A DNA stretch of 64,000 bases from Lysinibacillus sp. FSL W8-0992. Its GTDB lineage: Bacteria > Bacillota > Bacilli > Bacillales_A > Planococcaceae. Below are positions 14,859 to 25,664 of this stretch, in pieces (the first letter of the stretch is position 1; the number at the start of each line of letters is the position of its first letter). The stretch lies in contig NZ_JBBOZQ010000001.1 of NCBI RefSeq assembly GCF_038008685.1, forward strand, positions 496,001 to 560,000. The letters run 5' to 3'. The notes beneath the pieces were generated by a model. It had not been told where the DNA came from. It was given only the letters and a program-made list of their open reading frames with translations, and searched no databases. The position numbers and the translations under genes are program-made.

Positions 14859-16373
14859 TTATTTTGCTAACATTACTAAATCATCACTTGCCAATAAGTA
14901 CTTCGCTAATGCTTCAATTTCATCGCCGATAGGTTGATCTGCTAATAATGGCGGACAGAATTCACGTACTTTTTCTAAATACGACCTTGTTGTCGGAGAT
15001 AATTGCTCCTCTGCCTTGTCTAAATGAATAGCTTGCGAAGCACAAATCATTTCTATCGCAATCACCCGTGCAGCATTGTGTACAATTTGTCGCACTTGTC
15101 GAGCGGATGTTGTTCCCATGCTGACATGGTCTTCCTGATTCCCTGATGTGGGAATAGAATCCACGCTCGAAGGATGTGCCAGCACCTTATTTTCGGATAC
15201 AATCGAAGCAGCCGTATATTGTGCAATCATAAGCCCACATTCAAGACCTGGATTTGTTGCTAAAAATGGTGGTAAACCATCATTAAGCTGAGGATTAACC
15301 ATACGCTCTGTGCGTCGTTCCGAAATATTAGCCCATTCACTAACCCCAACTTTTAAAAAGTCCATCGCTAACGCTATTGGCTGGCCATGAAAATGACCTC
15401 CCGATACAACTTCTCCATTTTCTAAAACGATAGGATTGTCTGTTGTAGCATTCATTTCCGTTTGCACACGTTGCTCGGCATAGAAAAATGACTGCCAAGA
15501 AGCACCATGTACTTGTGGAATGCATCGAAGCGAATATGCATCCTGCATCCGAACTTCTCCCTGCTTCGTCACACGTTTACTACCATCAAGCCATTTTCGA
15601 ATACGCCCACCTACAAGCTCTAATTCTGGATGTGGTCTTACAGCTAAAAGTGCAGGATCAAATGCATTGGTAATACCTTTTAACGCCTCTAACGACAGAC
15701 TCGCTGCCATATCTGCGGCAAGCCCAATACGCTCTGCTTCATTCAATGTCAAAGCTCCAATTCCTGTCATTGCTTGCGTACCATTTACAAGTGCTAAACC
15801 TTCCTTCGCTTGTAGTCTTACAGCTGATAGGCCTGCTCTTTGTAACGCGACACCACCCGTCATAAGCTCCCCGTTGAACTCAGCTTTCCCTTCACCTACA
15901 AGCACTAAAGCTAAATGTGATAACGGTGCTAAATCCCCACTTGCTCCAACCGACCCCTGCGATGGAACGATTGGATGTACACCTTTATTGATGCAGTCTA
16001 GTAATAGTTGCAATGTTTCTTGTCGAATACCTGAAAAGCCACGTGCTAATGCATTTGCACGTAAAATCATCATCGCACGCACAACTTCAGTTGGAAGTGA
16101 CTCTCCAACACCTGTTGCATCCGAGCGCAATAAATTCAACTGTAATAACTCAATATCCGATTCTTCAATTTGTATATTACTTAGTTTGCCAAACCCAGTA
16201 TTAACGCCATAGATTACATGCCCTTCAGCTAAACGTTTTTCAATCCGTTCCCTACTTAATTGAACACGTTTCGTACTTTCAGCACATAGTGCAACCGTAG
16301 CCTGACCTCTCACGATTTCCTCAACCTGTTGTCTCGTTAACGTATTGCCATCAAGTTCGATGATTTTTTGCAT
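14859..16373 (-). CDS. hutH: Histidine ammonia-lyase
   Basis: First enzyme of histidine catabolism, deaminating L-histidine to urocanate. It is a 504-residue homotetrameric lyase of the aromatic amino acid ammonia-lyase family. The Ala-Ser-Gly of [11 protein letters not shown] (near residue 143) forms the MIO prosthetic group autocatalytically. The frame is open to 16451, but AGGGGGA sits 8 bases before the ATG at 16373 and the protein from there (MQKIIELDG) has the usual N-terminus, so that start was chosen. It is promoter-proximal in hutHUI. Unlike B. subtilis, no hutP antiterminator gene precedes it; a divergent AraC-type regulator does. Confidence 0.97.
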   Translation of the reverse strand: MQKIIELDGNTLTRQQVEEIVRGQATVALCAESTKRVQLSRERIEKRLAEGHVIYGVNTGFGKLSNIQIEESDIELLQLNLLRSDATGVGESLPTEVVRAMMILRANALARGFSGIRQETLQLLLDCINKGVHPIVPSQGSVGASGDLAPLSHLALVLVGEGKAEFNGELMTGGVALQRAGLSAVRLQAKEGLALVNGTQAMTGIGALTLNEAERIGLAADMAASLSLEALKGITNAFDPALLAVRPHPELELVGGRIRKWLDGSKRVTKQGEVRMQDAYSLRCIPQVHGASWQSFFYAEQRVQTEMNATTDNPIVLENGEVVSGGHFHGQPIALAMDFLKVGVSEWANISERRTERMVNPQLNDGLPPFLATNPGLECGLMIAQYTAASIVSENKVLAHPSSVDSIPTSGNQEDHVSMGTTSARQVRQIVHNAARVIAIEMICASQAIHLDKAEEQLSPTTRSYLEKVREFCPPLLADQPIGDEIEALAKYLLASDDLVMLAK

Positions 16374-16542
16374 ACGATATCCCCCTATTCTTAACAGCAT
16401 ATGTAAATTAAAGCGTAAAAAAAATAGAATTTCTCTATATCCATTGTACAAACTACCTTTTTCAGAAAATATAGAATTTTAAAAGAGAAAACAGGAATTA
16501 TTTCGGATTTTTATGTTATTTTTATTAATATAATCGTAATAA

Positions 16543-16569
16543 TTTACGAAACTAGAATATTTTACGAAA
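16543..16569 (+). promoter_or_regulatory. Direct repeat TTTACGAAA, possible operator between hutH and its neighbour regulator
   Basis: Two exact copies of TTTACGAAA at 16543-16551 and 16561-16569, 18 bases apart, end 10 bases before the regulator start codon and lie just after a TATAAT (16529-16534). Spaced direct repeats are what AraC-type proteins with two HTHs commonly bind. Autoregulation or control of divergent hut is an inference. Confidence 0.45.
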
Positions 16570-16579
16570 GGCTGATTCC

Positions 16580-18043
16580 ATGCGACTGTTACTAATTGAT
16601 CGAGATCTTACAGAACTGTCAGGCATACGATGGTTTTTACATACATACTTTCCTGGAGATTTATCAATTGAGATGTGTTCTACTATTTCCGAGGCCACAA
16701 AGAGCATCCAACAATTTGCACCAGAGGTCATTTTATTAAATATTGATTTGCTGCCTAATAACCGTTTAACAGCTCTTTATGGACTTTTACAAAAGCACCC
16801 TGGCAAAATACTCGCGATAACGACAGAGCCATTATTTAAAAACGCATTAAAAGCAATTGATTTACAGGTGGCGCATCTTTTTGTAAAACCAATTGATTTA
16901 GAAGTGTTGAAGCAGAAACTCACTGCTATTTCTCTTCATACACCTCAAATACAAAAAGCGATTCCTGATGCTAAAGACGAATCTTTTTACTATCAATTAT
17001 TTTTAGAAAGTACAACAAGCTCATTAACAACAAATATTCAGTTCACGATGATTGAACCTGAGCATTTAGAAACATTAAATAAATTGTTCATATGGCTCCA
17101 ACAAACACCTATTTTTTATCAAATGAGCATTTATCCATTATCAGATACAATTATCTGCTTGTTTCAAACAAGCGATTTAAAAATTATTGAAAAGGATATT
17201 CGTACATTACTAAAAGAATGGCAAATGACTAATAATGGTGCTCTAAATATAGGGATTTATGATGGTAAGCCAACAACTTTAAAAGATATGTATGCTTTAA
17301 CAAAACGCGCCCTTCTTCAAAGTTTTTACGAAGGCTTTGGCCATATTTTTTATGCAACTAAACAATATCAAACACAGCCCTTAGATCCTTTACTCACACC
17401 AGAGGAACAACAGCTACTTATTAAGAGTTTAGAGGAAGGAAATATCGAGGCAGTAAAAGCATTTTTATATCGATTATCAAATGGAAGTATTTATTACGAA
17501 CAAGATGATTTACGCATTCATCTAACAAGTGTACTAGCACAAATTCGCCGCTTTATGTTGAAATATAAACTTCATGAGAAAGCCGCGATTGAACAAAATT
17601 ATCGTCAGCTTTTTCATTTAATTATTGAACACCCGATTTTCTATACAATTCTCAATGGCATTATTTTATTCACACAAAGACTTATTGAATTGGCAAGAGA
17701 GGCTCGAATGGAGAAAAAAGCAGACTATGTAGAATTAGCTTTAGATATAATTGACCATCAATACCATGACAGCGAACTATCCTTACCTTTCATCGCCCAA
17801 AAGTTAGGTATTAGTCCCAATTATTTAAGTACTATATTTGCAAAGAAGCAAGGCCAGCCGTTTAAACGCTATTTACAACAGGTTCGTATTCAAAATTCGA
17901 CCAAAATGCTTATTGAAACAGATTTTGCTATTAGTGAAATCGCACTTTTAAATGGCTTTGATGATCCAAATTATTTTAGTAAATTATTTAAACAGCTAAT
18001 AGGGACTACACCTAATCGCTATCGAAAAGGTTGGAAGATCTAA
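16580..18043 (+). CDS. AraC/YesN-type regulator with degenerate receiver, divergent from hut
   Basis: A 487-residue DNA-binding protein. Residues 1-115 fold like a response-regulator receiver (LLLIDRD start, ITTE strand, LFVKPID with the conserved Lys), but the phospho-acceptor Asp is Asn54 in ILLNIDLLP and one acidic-pocket Asp is Arg8. Residues about 130-370 are a helical middle region without a recognisable domain, as in YesN-type proteins. Residues 385-487 hold the two AraC helix-turn-helices (IAQKLGISPNYLSTIF and ISEIALLNGFDDPNYFSKLF). No histidine kinase is next to it. The back-to-back arrangement with hutHUI suggests control of histidine use, but this is inference. Confidence 0.85.
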   Translation: MRLLLIDRDLTELSGIRWFLHTYFPGDLSIEMCSTISEATKSIQQFAPEVILLNIDLLPNNRLTALYGLLQKHPGKILAITTEPLFKNALKAIDLQVAHLFVKPIDLEVLKQKLTAISLHTPQIQKAIPDAKDESFYYQLFLESTTSSLTTNIQFTMIEPEHLETLNKLFIWLQQTPIFYQMSIYPLSDTIICLFQTSDLKIIEKDIRTLLKEWQMTNNGALNIGIYDGKPTTLKDMYALTKRALLQSFYEGFGHIFYATKQYQTQPLDPLLTPEEQQLLIKSLEEGNIEAVKAFLYRLSNGSIYYEQDDLRIHLTSVLAQIRRFMLKYKLHEKAAIEQNYRQLFHLIIEHPIFYTILNGIILFTQRLIELAREARMEKKADYVELALDIIDHQYHDSELSLPFIAQKLGISPNYLSTIFAKKQGQPFKRYLQQVRIQNSTKMLIETDFAISEIALLNGFDDPNYFSKLFKQLIGTTPNRYRKGWKI

Positions 18044-18281
18044 TGAGAGTGCGTTCTATATTGATTTTCAATTAGCCCGTTCTATTTTCAATATAAATAG
18101 TAAAACAAAAGAAATTACTATACTTCCCACAGGTTAATACTTATATAATAGTAAATCTCAATTTCCTTCAAAACGACTGAAAACACTATATAAATAGTGA
18201 AAACAACCTAAAAAACTATGTATATTTTTTGAAATACACGCATATATTTATACTTTATATCTTGCGAGATAAATTCTTTAA
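18044..18281. other. AT-rich intergenic region upstream of katA
   Basis: Between the regulator stop and the katA control site no gene and no clear terminator hairpin was found. Short repeated phrases around TTTTCAAT occur but without convincing structure. Confidence 0.4.
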
Positions 18282-18297
18282 CAATAATTATTATAAT
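18282..18297 (+). promoter_or_regulatory. PerR-box-like site overlapping a TATAAT -10 of katA
   Basis: CAATAATTATTATAA (18282-18296) matches 12 of the 14 fixed positions of the PerR box TTATAATNATTATAA. It overlaps TATAAT at 18292-18297, about 80 bases before the katA start. In bacilli the peroxide sensor PerR represses katA through such a site. No good -35 was seen. Confidence 0.6.
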
Positions 18298-18378
18298 GTA
18301 CTAGAAATTCTATTTTATATTTGTTATAGTTATTTACGAGGAGTTTGACTCACAATATTTTTCAGGAGGTAAACTAAT

Positions 18379-19908
18379 ATGACAAACGCAAATGATCGTA
18401 GCCGTCGTTTTACAACAGCAGGTGGTGCTCCAGTAGTAAGCAACCACGACTCTATGTCAGCAGGTCCTCGTGGTCCTCTTTTACTTCAAGATGTATGGTT
18501 AATTGAAAAATTAGCAAACTTCAACCGTGAAGTTATACCTGAACGTCGTATGCACGCAAAAGGTTCTGGAGCTTTCGGCACATTTACTGTTACGCATGAT
18601 ATTTCTCAATATACGAAAGCAAAAATCTTCTCTGAGATTGGGAAGCAAACGCCAATGTTCGCTCGTTTCTCAACTGTAGCGGGGGAACGCGGAGCTGCAG
18701 ATGCAGAGCGCGATATTCGTGGTTTTGCACTTAAATTCTATACTGAAGAAGGTAACTGGGACTTAGTTGGTAACAACACACCTGTATTCTTCTTCCGTGA
18801 TCCGTTACACTTCACAGATTTAAACCATGTAGTTAAGCGTGATCCACGTACAAATATGAAAAACGCAAATTCTAACTGGGATTTCTGGACTTTATTACCT
18901 GAAGCGTTACACCAAATTACAATTGTTATGTCTGACCGTGGTATTCCAACAGGCTACCGCAATATGCATGGTTTCGGTTCACACACATATAGCTTTATCA
19001 ATGCTCAAAACGAGCGTGTATGGGTGAAATTCCACTTCCGCACAGAACAAGGCATTAAAAACCTAACTGGTGCCGAAGCAGCTGAAATTATCGGTAAAGA
19101 CCGTGAATCATCACAACGTGACTTATATGAAGCAATTGAAAAAGGCGATTTCCCTAAATGGAAAATGTACATTCAAGTCATGACAGAACAACAAGCTCGT
19201 GAATTACCATATAACCCATTCGATTTAACAAAAGTTTGGTATAAAAAAGATTTCCCACTAATTCCAGTTGGTGAATTCGAGTTAAATAAAAACCCTGATA
19301 ACTACTTTGCAGAAGTAGAACAATCATCGTTTGCACCATCTAACATTGTGCCTGGTATCAGCTACTCTCCAGACAAAATGTTACAAGCACGTATTTTTGC
19401 TTACGCAGATGCAGCTCGCTATCGCTTAGGCGTAAACCACCACATGCTACCTGTAAACGCACCAAAATGCCCATTCCGTTCATTCCACCGCGATGGCGCT
19501 ATGCGTTTTGATGGTAACCTTGGTTCTACTTTAAGTTATGAACCAAACAGCTATGGTGAATGGGAGCACAATTTAGACTATAAAGAGCCACCATTACGTA
19601 TTGATGGTCATGCAGATATCCACGACTTCCGTGAAGATGACAATAACTACTTCGAGCAACCAGGTAAATTATTCCGTCTTTTATCTGCGGAAGAACAACA
19701 ACGCTTATTCGAAAATACAGCAAACGATATGGCTACTGTTGAAGAATTCATTAAACGTCGTCACATCCTACACTGCTATCTAGCTGATCCTGCATACGGT
19801 GAAGGTGTAGCAAAAGCGATGGGTCTTTCATTAGATGGAATGAATCTTTCAAACCCATATGTAAAACAAGAAGTAAAACCAGAAGTAAAACAAGTAGCAA
19901 ACATTTAA
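18379..19908 (+). CDS. katA: Heme catalase
   Basis: Monofunctional heme catalase, 509 residues (small-subunit clade), splitting H2O2 to water and O2 in the cytoplasm. The active-site His lies in [13 protein letters not shown] (His59), the distal Asn in [11 protein letters not shown] near 134, and the proximal heme Tyr in [14 protein letters not shown] near 340. The C-terminus ends in a Lys/Val/Glu-rich tail with short repeats of VKQEVKPE type. The start follows AGGAGG with 9-base spacing. Codon use is strongly biased, as expected for a highly expressed gene. Peroxide control by PerR is likely from the upstream site. Confidence 0.97.
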   Translation: MTNANDRSRRFTTAGGAPVVSNHDSMSAGPRGPLLLQDVWLIEKLANFNREVIPERRMHAKGSGAFGTFTVTHDISQYTKAKIFSEIGKQTPMFARFSTVAGERGAADAERDIRGFALKFYTEEGNWDLVGNNTPVFFFRDPLHFTDLNHVVKRDPRTNMKNANSNWDFWTLLPEALHQITIVMSDRGIPTGYRNMHGFGSHTYSFINAQNERVWVKFHFRTEQGIKNLTGAEAAEIIGKDRESSQRDLYEAIEKGDFPKWKMYIQVMTEQQARELPYNPFDLTKVWYKKDFPLIPVGEFELNKNPDNYFAEVEQSSFAPSNIVPGISYSPDKMLQARIFAYADAARYRLGVNHHMLPVNAPKCPFRSFHRDGAMRFDGNLGSTLSYEPNSYGEWEHNLDYKEPPLRIDGHADIHDFREDDNNYFEQPGKLFRLLSAEEQQRLFENTANDMATVEEFIKRRHILHCYLADPAYGEGVAKAMGLSLDGMNLSNPYVKQEVKPEVKQVANI

Positions 19909-19956
19909 TATTCCACTTTATTGATATCCAATATTGCTTGCCGTCACTGGCAAGTA

Positions 19957-20003
19957 GACAAAAGGTAGCGAGAATTAACTTCTCGATGCCTTTTGTCATT
20001 TTT
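19957..20003 (+). terminator. katA terminator, family A hairpin copy 1
   Basis: GACAAAAGGTAGCGAGAA / TTCTCGATGCCTTTTGTC followed by ATTTTT. It is a diverged member of a hairpin family also seen at 45.9 and 56.2 kb. Confidence 0.85.
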
Positions 20004-20431
20004 ACTCCGTTTAATTGCTAGTTCCTTTGAGTTTTCCCAATAAGCTTTATAACAAGCAGCTATAATGGAAGACTATCTTACATATTTTAATCTTCCTTCG
20101 TTCTAAAGCTTTCTCATCTGTCACAAAAACAGATACTGTAATATTCCGTTTACTATTCAGTTGATTGGAGCCAAGTGCCACCACTCGTTCTGGAAGGTAT
20201 CTCCCCCACTCACTGATAATGTAACACAGTGGAATTCAACGATTAAATTCACCTATAGTTATTGTCTTTTTGATTCGTAAATCCCCCATTGTCATATAGG
20301 TGTTTTTATTAACATTTATATCTATCGATAAATTCCACAATTTCATATTATTTTCATACTCTAAATAACGATAAGATATCCTGACATTGTTGCGTACTAA
20401 TACAACAAAACTGGAATGGAGGAAAAGAACG
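20004..20431. other. Intergenic region before mcp1 with a possible decayed repeat
   Basis: No gene seen. The stretch 20160-20240 begins GTTGATTGGAG and ends GGAATTCAAC, the same inverted ends as the 130-bp repeat at 45.7 kb, but its middle has decayed; it may be a relic. Confidence 0.35.
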
Positions 20432-22117
20432 ATGTCTATCAGAAAAAAACTCTATATTGGATTTGGTACAATTATTCTTTTACTACTAATTATCTGCTCA
20501 ATATCCTACTACCAACTGAATAACATCGATAAATTGAATAAAGAATTATTTGAAAACCGTGTTAATAAACTTATACAAGTCGATAAAATCCTTATCGCTG
20601 CTGCTTTGCAAGGAAACTATCTTCGTTCATATATGCTTGAACCAGATGACGTAACAATACAAAAGCTCGAGGAGCAAGAACAAATAATCCAAGCTAAAAT
20701 AACAGAGCTGGACAAAATGTTTACTAGCCAAACAACACAACAGCAAATGGACATTATTAAAACGAACCAAGCCATTTTTGAAAATGCAGCACAAGAGATT
20801 ATCAATACATATAACCCAGATGATGTACAATCTGCTATCAATATTCTTAGAGCAAGAGCACATCCTGCAAGAGAGGCAATTCAACAAGCAATTCACGAGA
20901 TTGCCATTTATGAAGAGGAGCAAATACAACTAGCCCGTGCAGAGTCGTCAAGAGCAGAATCTGTAAGCTCGAATATCATCCTAATCCTCGCTGCTACTTC
21001 TATAATTCTCTCCTTTATAATTACGTTCATTATGACAAGAGTGATTACAATTCCCGTTAATAAACTAGCCACAGCAGCAAATGTAATTGCTAGCGGAGAT
21101 CTACGACAGGAAGATGTAGAAGTAAAAACAAAAGATGAAATTCGAAATTTGGCTGATTCATTTAATGTCATGAAAACTAATTTACGCTCACTTATTGATA
21201 ATGTCGCAAAAAATATTGAGTACACGACTTCTAGCTCTGAAGAATTGTCGGCAAGTACAGAGGAAGTTTCTCTTACTTCTAGCAATATTGCAAAACGTAT
21301 AGAAATCATGGCTGAGGACGGTAACCAAGCTGTAGTTACTGGACAGGATACCTCTACCGCTATGGACGAAACAGCTCGTGGTGTCCAACGCATCGCTGAA
21401 GCTACACAAATGCTACATTCAAAGGCAATTGATACACAAACTGTTGCCGATAACGGCGAAAAAATGTTGCAAACGACTGAAAATCAGATGATGGTCATTC
21501 AGCAATCCTCAGATAAGACAAACGAACTCATTAAACAGTTAAGTTCACAATCGGCTGAAATTGAAAATATCACGAAAGTTATTACCGATATTACCGATCA
21601 AACCAACCTACTTGCACTTAATGCAGCCATCGAAGCTGCACGTGCAGGCGAACACGGACAAGGCTTTGCAGTCGTTGCTGATGAGGTACGTCAGCTAGCT
21701 GAAGAGTCAAAAATATCCGCCAACCAAATTATCAATTTAACTACAAATATTCAGCAAAACACAAGAGAAGTAGAAAAAGCTGTGAGCGTCACAGTACAAA
21801 AAGTTGATGAAGGCGTTACATACATTCATAATGCACAAACTGCCTTTAATGAAATAATGGACGCAATTGAACATATGGCATCTGAAATTGAAGACGTTTC
21901 AGCTTCCACACAGCAAATTTCTGCCGCTACTGAAGAGGTTGCTGCATCGGTCAATGAAATGTCATCTGTGGCAAAAAATGCGGCACAGCAATCCGAATTG
22001 ATAGCTGCGGCAATTGAAGAGCAAACATCAATTATTCAAGAGGTTAACGCTGTTGCAAAATCATTAAGTGATGAGGCAACAACCCTTCAAGAAGAAATAA
22101 ATAAATTTAAAATTTAA
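20432..22117 (+). CDS. Methyl-accepting chemotaxis protein with 4-helix-bundle sensor
   Basis: Transmembrane chemoreceptor, 561 residues. TM1 about 8-27, an extracytoplasmic helical region about 30-175 (four-helix-bundle MCP type, no Cache domain), TM2 about 180-202, HAMP about 203-255, then the long cytoplasmic coiled coil. The CheA/CheW-binding tip [19 protein letters not shown] is near 388-406. Ligand unknown. The frame is open from 20387, but GGAGG stands 9 bases before the ATG at 20432, giving MSIRKKLYIGFG, a normal receptor N-terminus. Monocistronic with its own terminator; one of three MCP genes here. Confidence 0.93.
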   Translation: MSIRKKLYIGFGTIILLLLIICSISYYQLNNIDKLNKELFENRVNKLIQVDKILIAAALQGNYLRSYMLEPDDVTIQKLEEQEQIIQAKITELDKMFTSQTTQQQMDIIKTNQAIFENAAQEIINTYNPDDVQSAINILRARAHPAREAIQQAIHEIAIYEEEQIQLARAESSRAESVSSNIILILAATSIILSFIITFIMTRVITIPVNKLATAANVIASGDLRQEDVEVKTKDEIRNLADSFNVMKTNLRSLIDNVAKNIEYTTSSSEELSASTEEVSLTSSNIAKRIEIMAEDGNQAVVTGQDTSTAMDETARGVQRIAEATQMLHSKAIDTQTVADNGEKMLQTTENQMMVIQQSSDKTNELIKQLSSQSAEIENITKVITDITDQTNLLALNAAIEAARAGEHGQGFAVVADEVRQLAEESKISANQIINLTTNIQQNTREVEKAVSVTVQKVDEGVTYIHNAQTAFNEIMDAIEHMASEIEDVSASTQQISAATEEVAASVNEMSSVAKNAAQQSELIAAAIEEQTSIIQEVNAVAKSLSDEATTLQEEINKFKI

Positions 22118-22134
22118 TAGCCAGCCAAAAAAAG

Positions 22135-22175
22135 AAAAAGTGTTAGATTGACTGCAATCAATCTAACACTTTTTT
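22135..22175 (+). terminator. mcp1 terminator, family B hairpin copy 1
   Basis: AAAAAGTGTTAGATTGA / TCAATCTAACACTTTTT with a 6-base loop, 17 bases after the stop. Nearly identical hairpins end genes at 49.95 and 61.57 kb. Confidence 0.9.
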
Positions 22176-22195
22176 GCTATGAACATTGTTATGAC

Positions 22196-22300
22196 TACGG
22201 AGGACACTTTCCACTCTTCACACTGTAAGCTACAACTCGCTTGTGAGTGGTTCATTGCGTTTTATGTTCTGTGCAGGCACCGCATCCACTACCATTAACT
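22196..22300. repeat. Decayed copy of the 130-bp intergenic element (family D relic)
   Basis: The order of motifs CACTTTCCAC, CACACTGTAAGCTACAACTCGCT, and further on GTGCAGGC...CATCCACT parallels CGCTTTCCGC, CACACCGTAAGCCGCAA and the tail of the 45.7-kb element, mostly by G/C-to-A/T changes. Confidence 0.4.
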
Positions 22301-22362
22301 ATTGCGCTCTTGTTCCATTTTATTTATTACTAAAGGGAAAACTTTAACGCCTCTGTTCTTTA

Positions 22363-24141
<1,779 letters not shown>

Positions 24142-24216
24142 TTACTATTCCGCTCCCTTTTACGTAAATTATTAAAAGGACCGAATCTAGCCCACTCCAA
24201 CAAGTAGCATTACAAA

Positions 24217-24252
24217 TAAAAAGCCGAATCCAAAAAAATATTGGATCCGGCT
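24217..24252 (-). terminator. Riboswitch-controlled terminator of thiC
   Basis: Minus strand AGCCGGATCCAA / TTGGATTCGGCT followed by TTTTTATT, between the TPP aptamer and the thiC start: the expression platform. Confidence 0.87.
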
Positions 24253-24304
24253 GTACATGTAAGGTTACATTTATCGCAAAGTTCAAGGAGTGCGAAGTTC
24301 ATTA

Positions 24305-24404
24305 ACTTTCCCACGCTGGTATGAGCCAGATCAGGTCCAAAGGGTCAAGAAACCTCAATGCGTTTCCCTCTCAGCCCGACTCATCGGACTCCCCTAGTTA
24401 AGCT
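24305..24404 (-). promoter_or_regulatory. TPP riboswitch (THI element)
   Basis: Minus strand carries the conserved pieces in order: AGGGGAGTCC, GGGCTGAGAGGGAAACG, GACCCTTTGGACCTGATCTGG, then ATACCAGCGTGGGAA. These form the pyrimidine- and pyrophosphate-sensing arms of the thiamine pyrophosphate aptamer. It is upstream of thiC. Confidence 0.95.
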
Positions 24405-24452
24405 ATTCAGTTTGATGCTAGTGTAACAGATATTCCTAATAGATGGAAGCCA

Positions 24453-25382
24453 TTAAGTAAATAGTATTTCTGCCATATAAATTACGATTGTCACTGTAAT
24501 ACAGCTTACAATTGTTGAAAAAAGCACCGTTTGTGCAGCAGTTTCTGACCCTAAATCATATTCTAGAGCTAGACTCGAGCTATTACGTGAAGTTGGAAAT
24601 GCACTCGCAATAAAGAGCGATTGGGCCACAACGCCATCTAAGCCGAGGACAAAAATGATAAGTAATGCAACAGCTGGACCTACTACAAGTCGTGTAAAAC
24701 AGCTGACAAACACAGTTCTATTGAACATTGATTTAATTTCAAGCTGAGATAGTTGCGCACCGAGCGTAATAAGAGCAACAGCGATAAACCCATCAGCAAC
24801 GTGGTCAATTGGAATACGGATAAATTGGGGAATGCCAATATTAAAGAAATTCATTGACACACCGATAATGAGCGCATGAATAATCGGCATTTTCAGGAAG
24901 TCCTTCACAATGGCCATACCTGATTTAGTTGAAGAAATTAAATTATATAATCCATATGTATAGGTCGTTACATTTTGAAAAATAACGAGTATAACTTGAA
25001 TGGCCACCCCAATTGGTTGTGTCACAAAAATCATTTGTGCCACCGGAATGCCATAGTTACCAGAGTTAATGAGTACAACACTATTTTTAAATACCGCTGC
25101 CTCTGTTTTCTTTAGACCTAGCCCCTTCGCTATAAAATGACTAAGCACCATTTGACTCCCAATAAAGAGCACAATAAATAATGCCACTTCACCGAGCACC
25201 GATAGTTCCACGCTCGTTTCATATAAATTTACAAATACGGCTGCTGGCATAAAACAATATGTAATAAGCTGGGATAGCGCTTTTAAATTAAATTGAAATT
25301 TCCTCTGTAAAAACGCCCCAAGTACAAGTAACACTAAAATAGGCGCAACAATTTTAAAGAAAATCATACCGAGATACATCAT
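24453..25382 (-). CDS. AEC family transporter (auxin efflux carrier/malate permease type)
   Basis: A 309-residue integral membrane protein with about ten hydrophobic helices in two five-helix halves, each with a broken helix containing conserved Pro/Asn (VLINSGNYGIPVAQ in the first half; SAFPTSRNSSSLALEY in the second). This is the AEC family, which includes bacterial malate and other organic-acid permeases; substrate unassigned. The start ATG-ATG pair follows AGGGGGG by about 9 bases. It is separated from mcp2 upstream by that gene's terminator, so probably its own unit. Confidence 0.85.
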   Translation of the reverse strand: MMYLGMIFFKIVAPILVLLVLGAFLQRKFQFNLKALSQLITYCFMPAAVFVNLYETSVELSVLGEVALFIVLFIGSQMVLSHFIAKGLGLKKTEAAVFKNSVVLINSGNYGIPVAQMIFVTQPIGVAIQVILVIFQNVTTYTYGLYNLISSTKSGMAIVKDFLKMPIIHALIIGVSMNFFNIGIPQFIRIPIDHVADGFIAVALITLGAQLSQLEIKSMFNRTVFVSCFTRLVVGPAVALLIIFVLGLDGVVAQSLFIASAFPTSRNSSSLALEYDLGSETAAQTVLFSTIVSCITVTIVIYMAEILFT

Positions 25383-25467
25383 GGAGGCGCCCCCCTTTCA
25401 TCTTTCTATAGTAAAACTGTTCCCAAACTGGGTCAATGCCCTCTCCGCTCTACCGTTTACATAAAAA

Positions 25468-25495
25468 GAGACTGTCCTTGGAAAAGGACAGTCTC
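25468..25495 (-). terminator. Terminator of mcp2
   Basis: Perfect stem GAGACTGTCCTT / AAGGACAGTCTC, read leftward into TTTTTAT. It stands 170 bases after the mcp2 stop, with the 21-bp repeat array between. Confidence 0.88.
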
Positions 25496-25520
25496 AACGT
25501 GTCTACAAAAGCATCAAGAA

Positions 25521-25625
25521 GTTTTATCGGCGGTTTCTCAAAGGTTATCGGCGGTTTCCGAGGGTGTATCGGCGATTCCTCCACGTTTATCGGCGATTTC
25601 GGAAGGTTTACTGGCGATTCCCTCG
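25521..25625. repeat. 21-bp phased array, locus 1 (five units)
   Basis: TATCGGCGGTTT/TATCGGCGATTT-type units start at 25525, 25546, 25567, 25588 and 25609 (the last as TACTGGCGATT), exactly 21 bases apart. The core ATCGGCGAT is a palindrome about its central base. The array lies between the mcp2 stop and its terminator, so it would be in the mcp2 mRNA 3' end. Confidence 0.85.
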
Positions 25626-25664
25626 GGATATTCATTTTGCTTTGTAGAAAATTCAATAGCTTAA

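Noticed and set aside
15520..16212. Rightward 230-codon frame opposite hutH
   Set aside because: Antisense shadow of a fully conserved gene; its composition follows the complement of hutH codons.
20160..20240. Full family D element before mcp1
   Set aside because: Only the end sequences match; the interior is too diverged to claim more than a possible relic.
20340..20400. SigD-type flagellar promoter before mcp1
   Set aside because: AACGATAA resembles the -10 element, but no TAAA lies at the required 15-base distance.
25450..25656. Leftward 68-codon frame with SPIN/PPIT heptad repeats
   Set aside because: Same reason: a by-product of the 21-bp array, and it crosses the mcp2 terminator hairpin.
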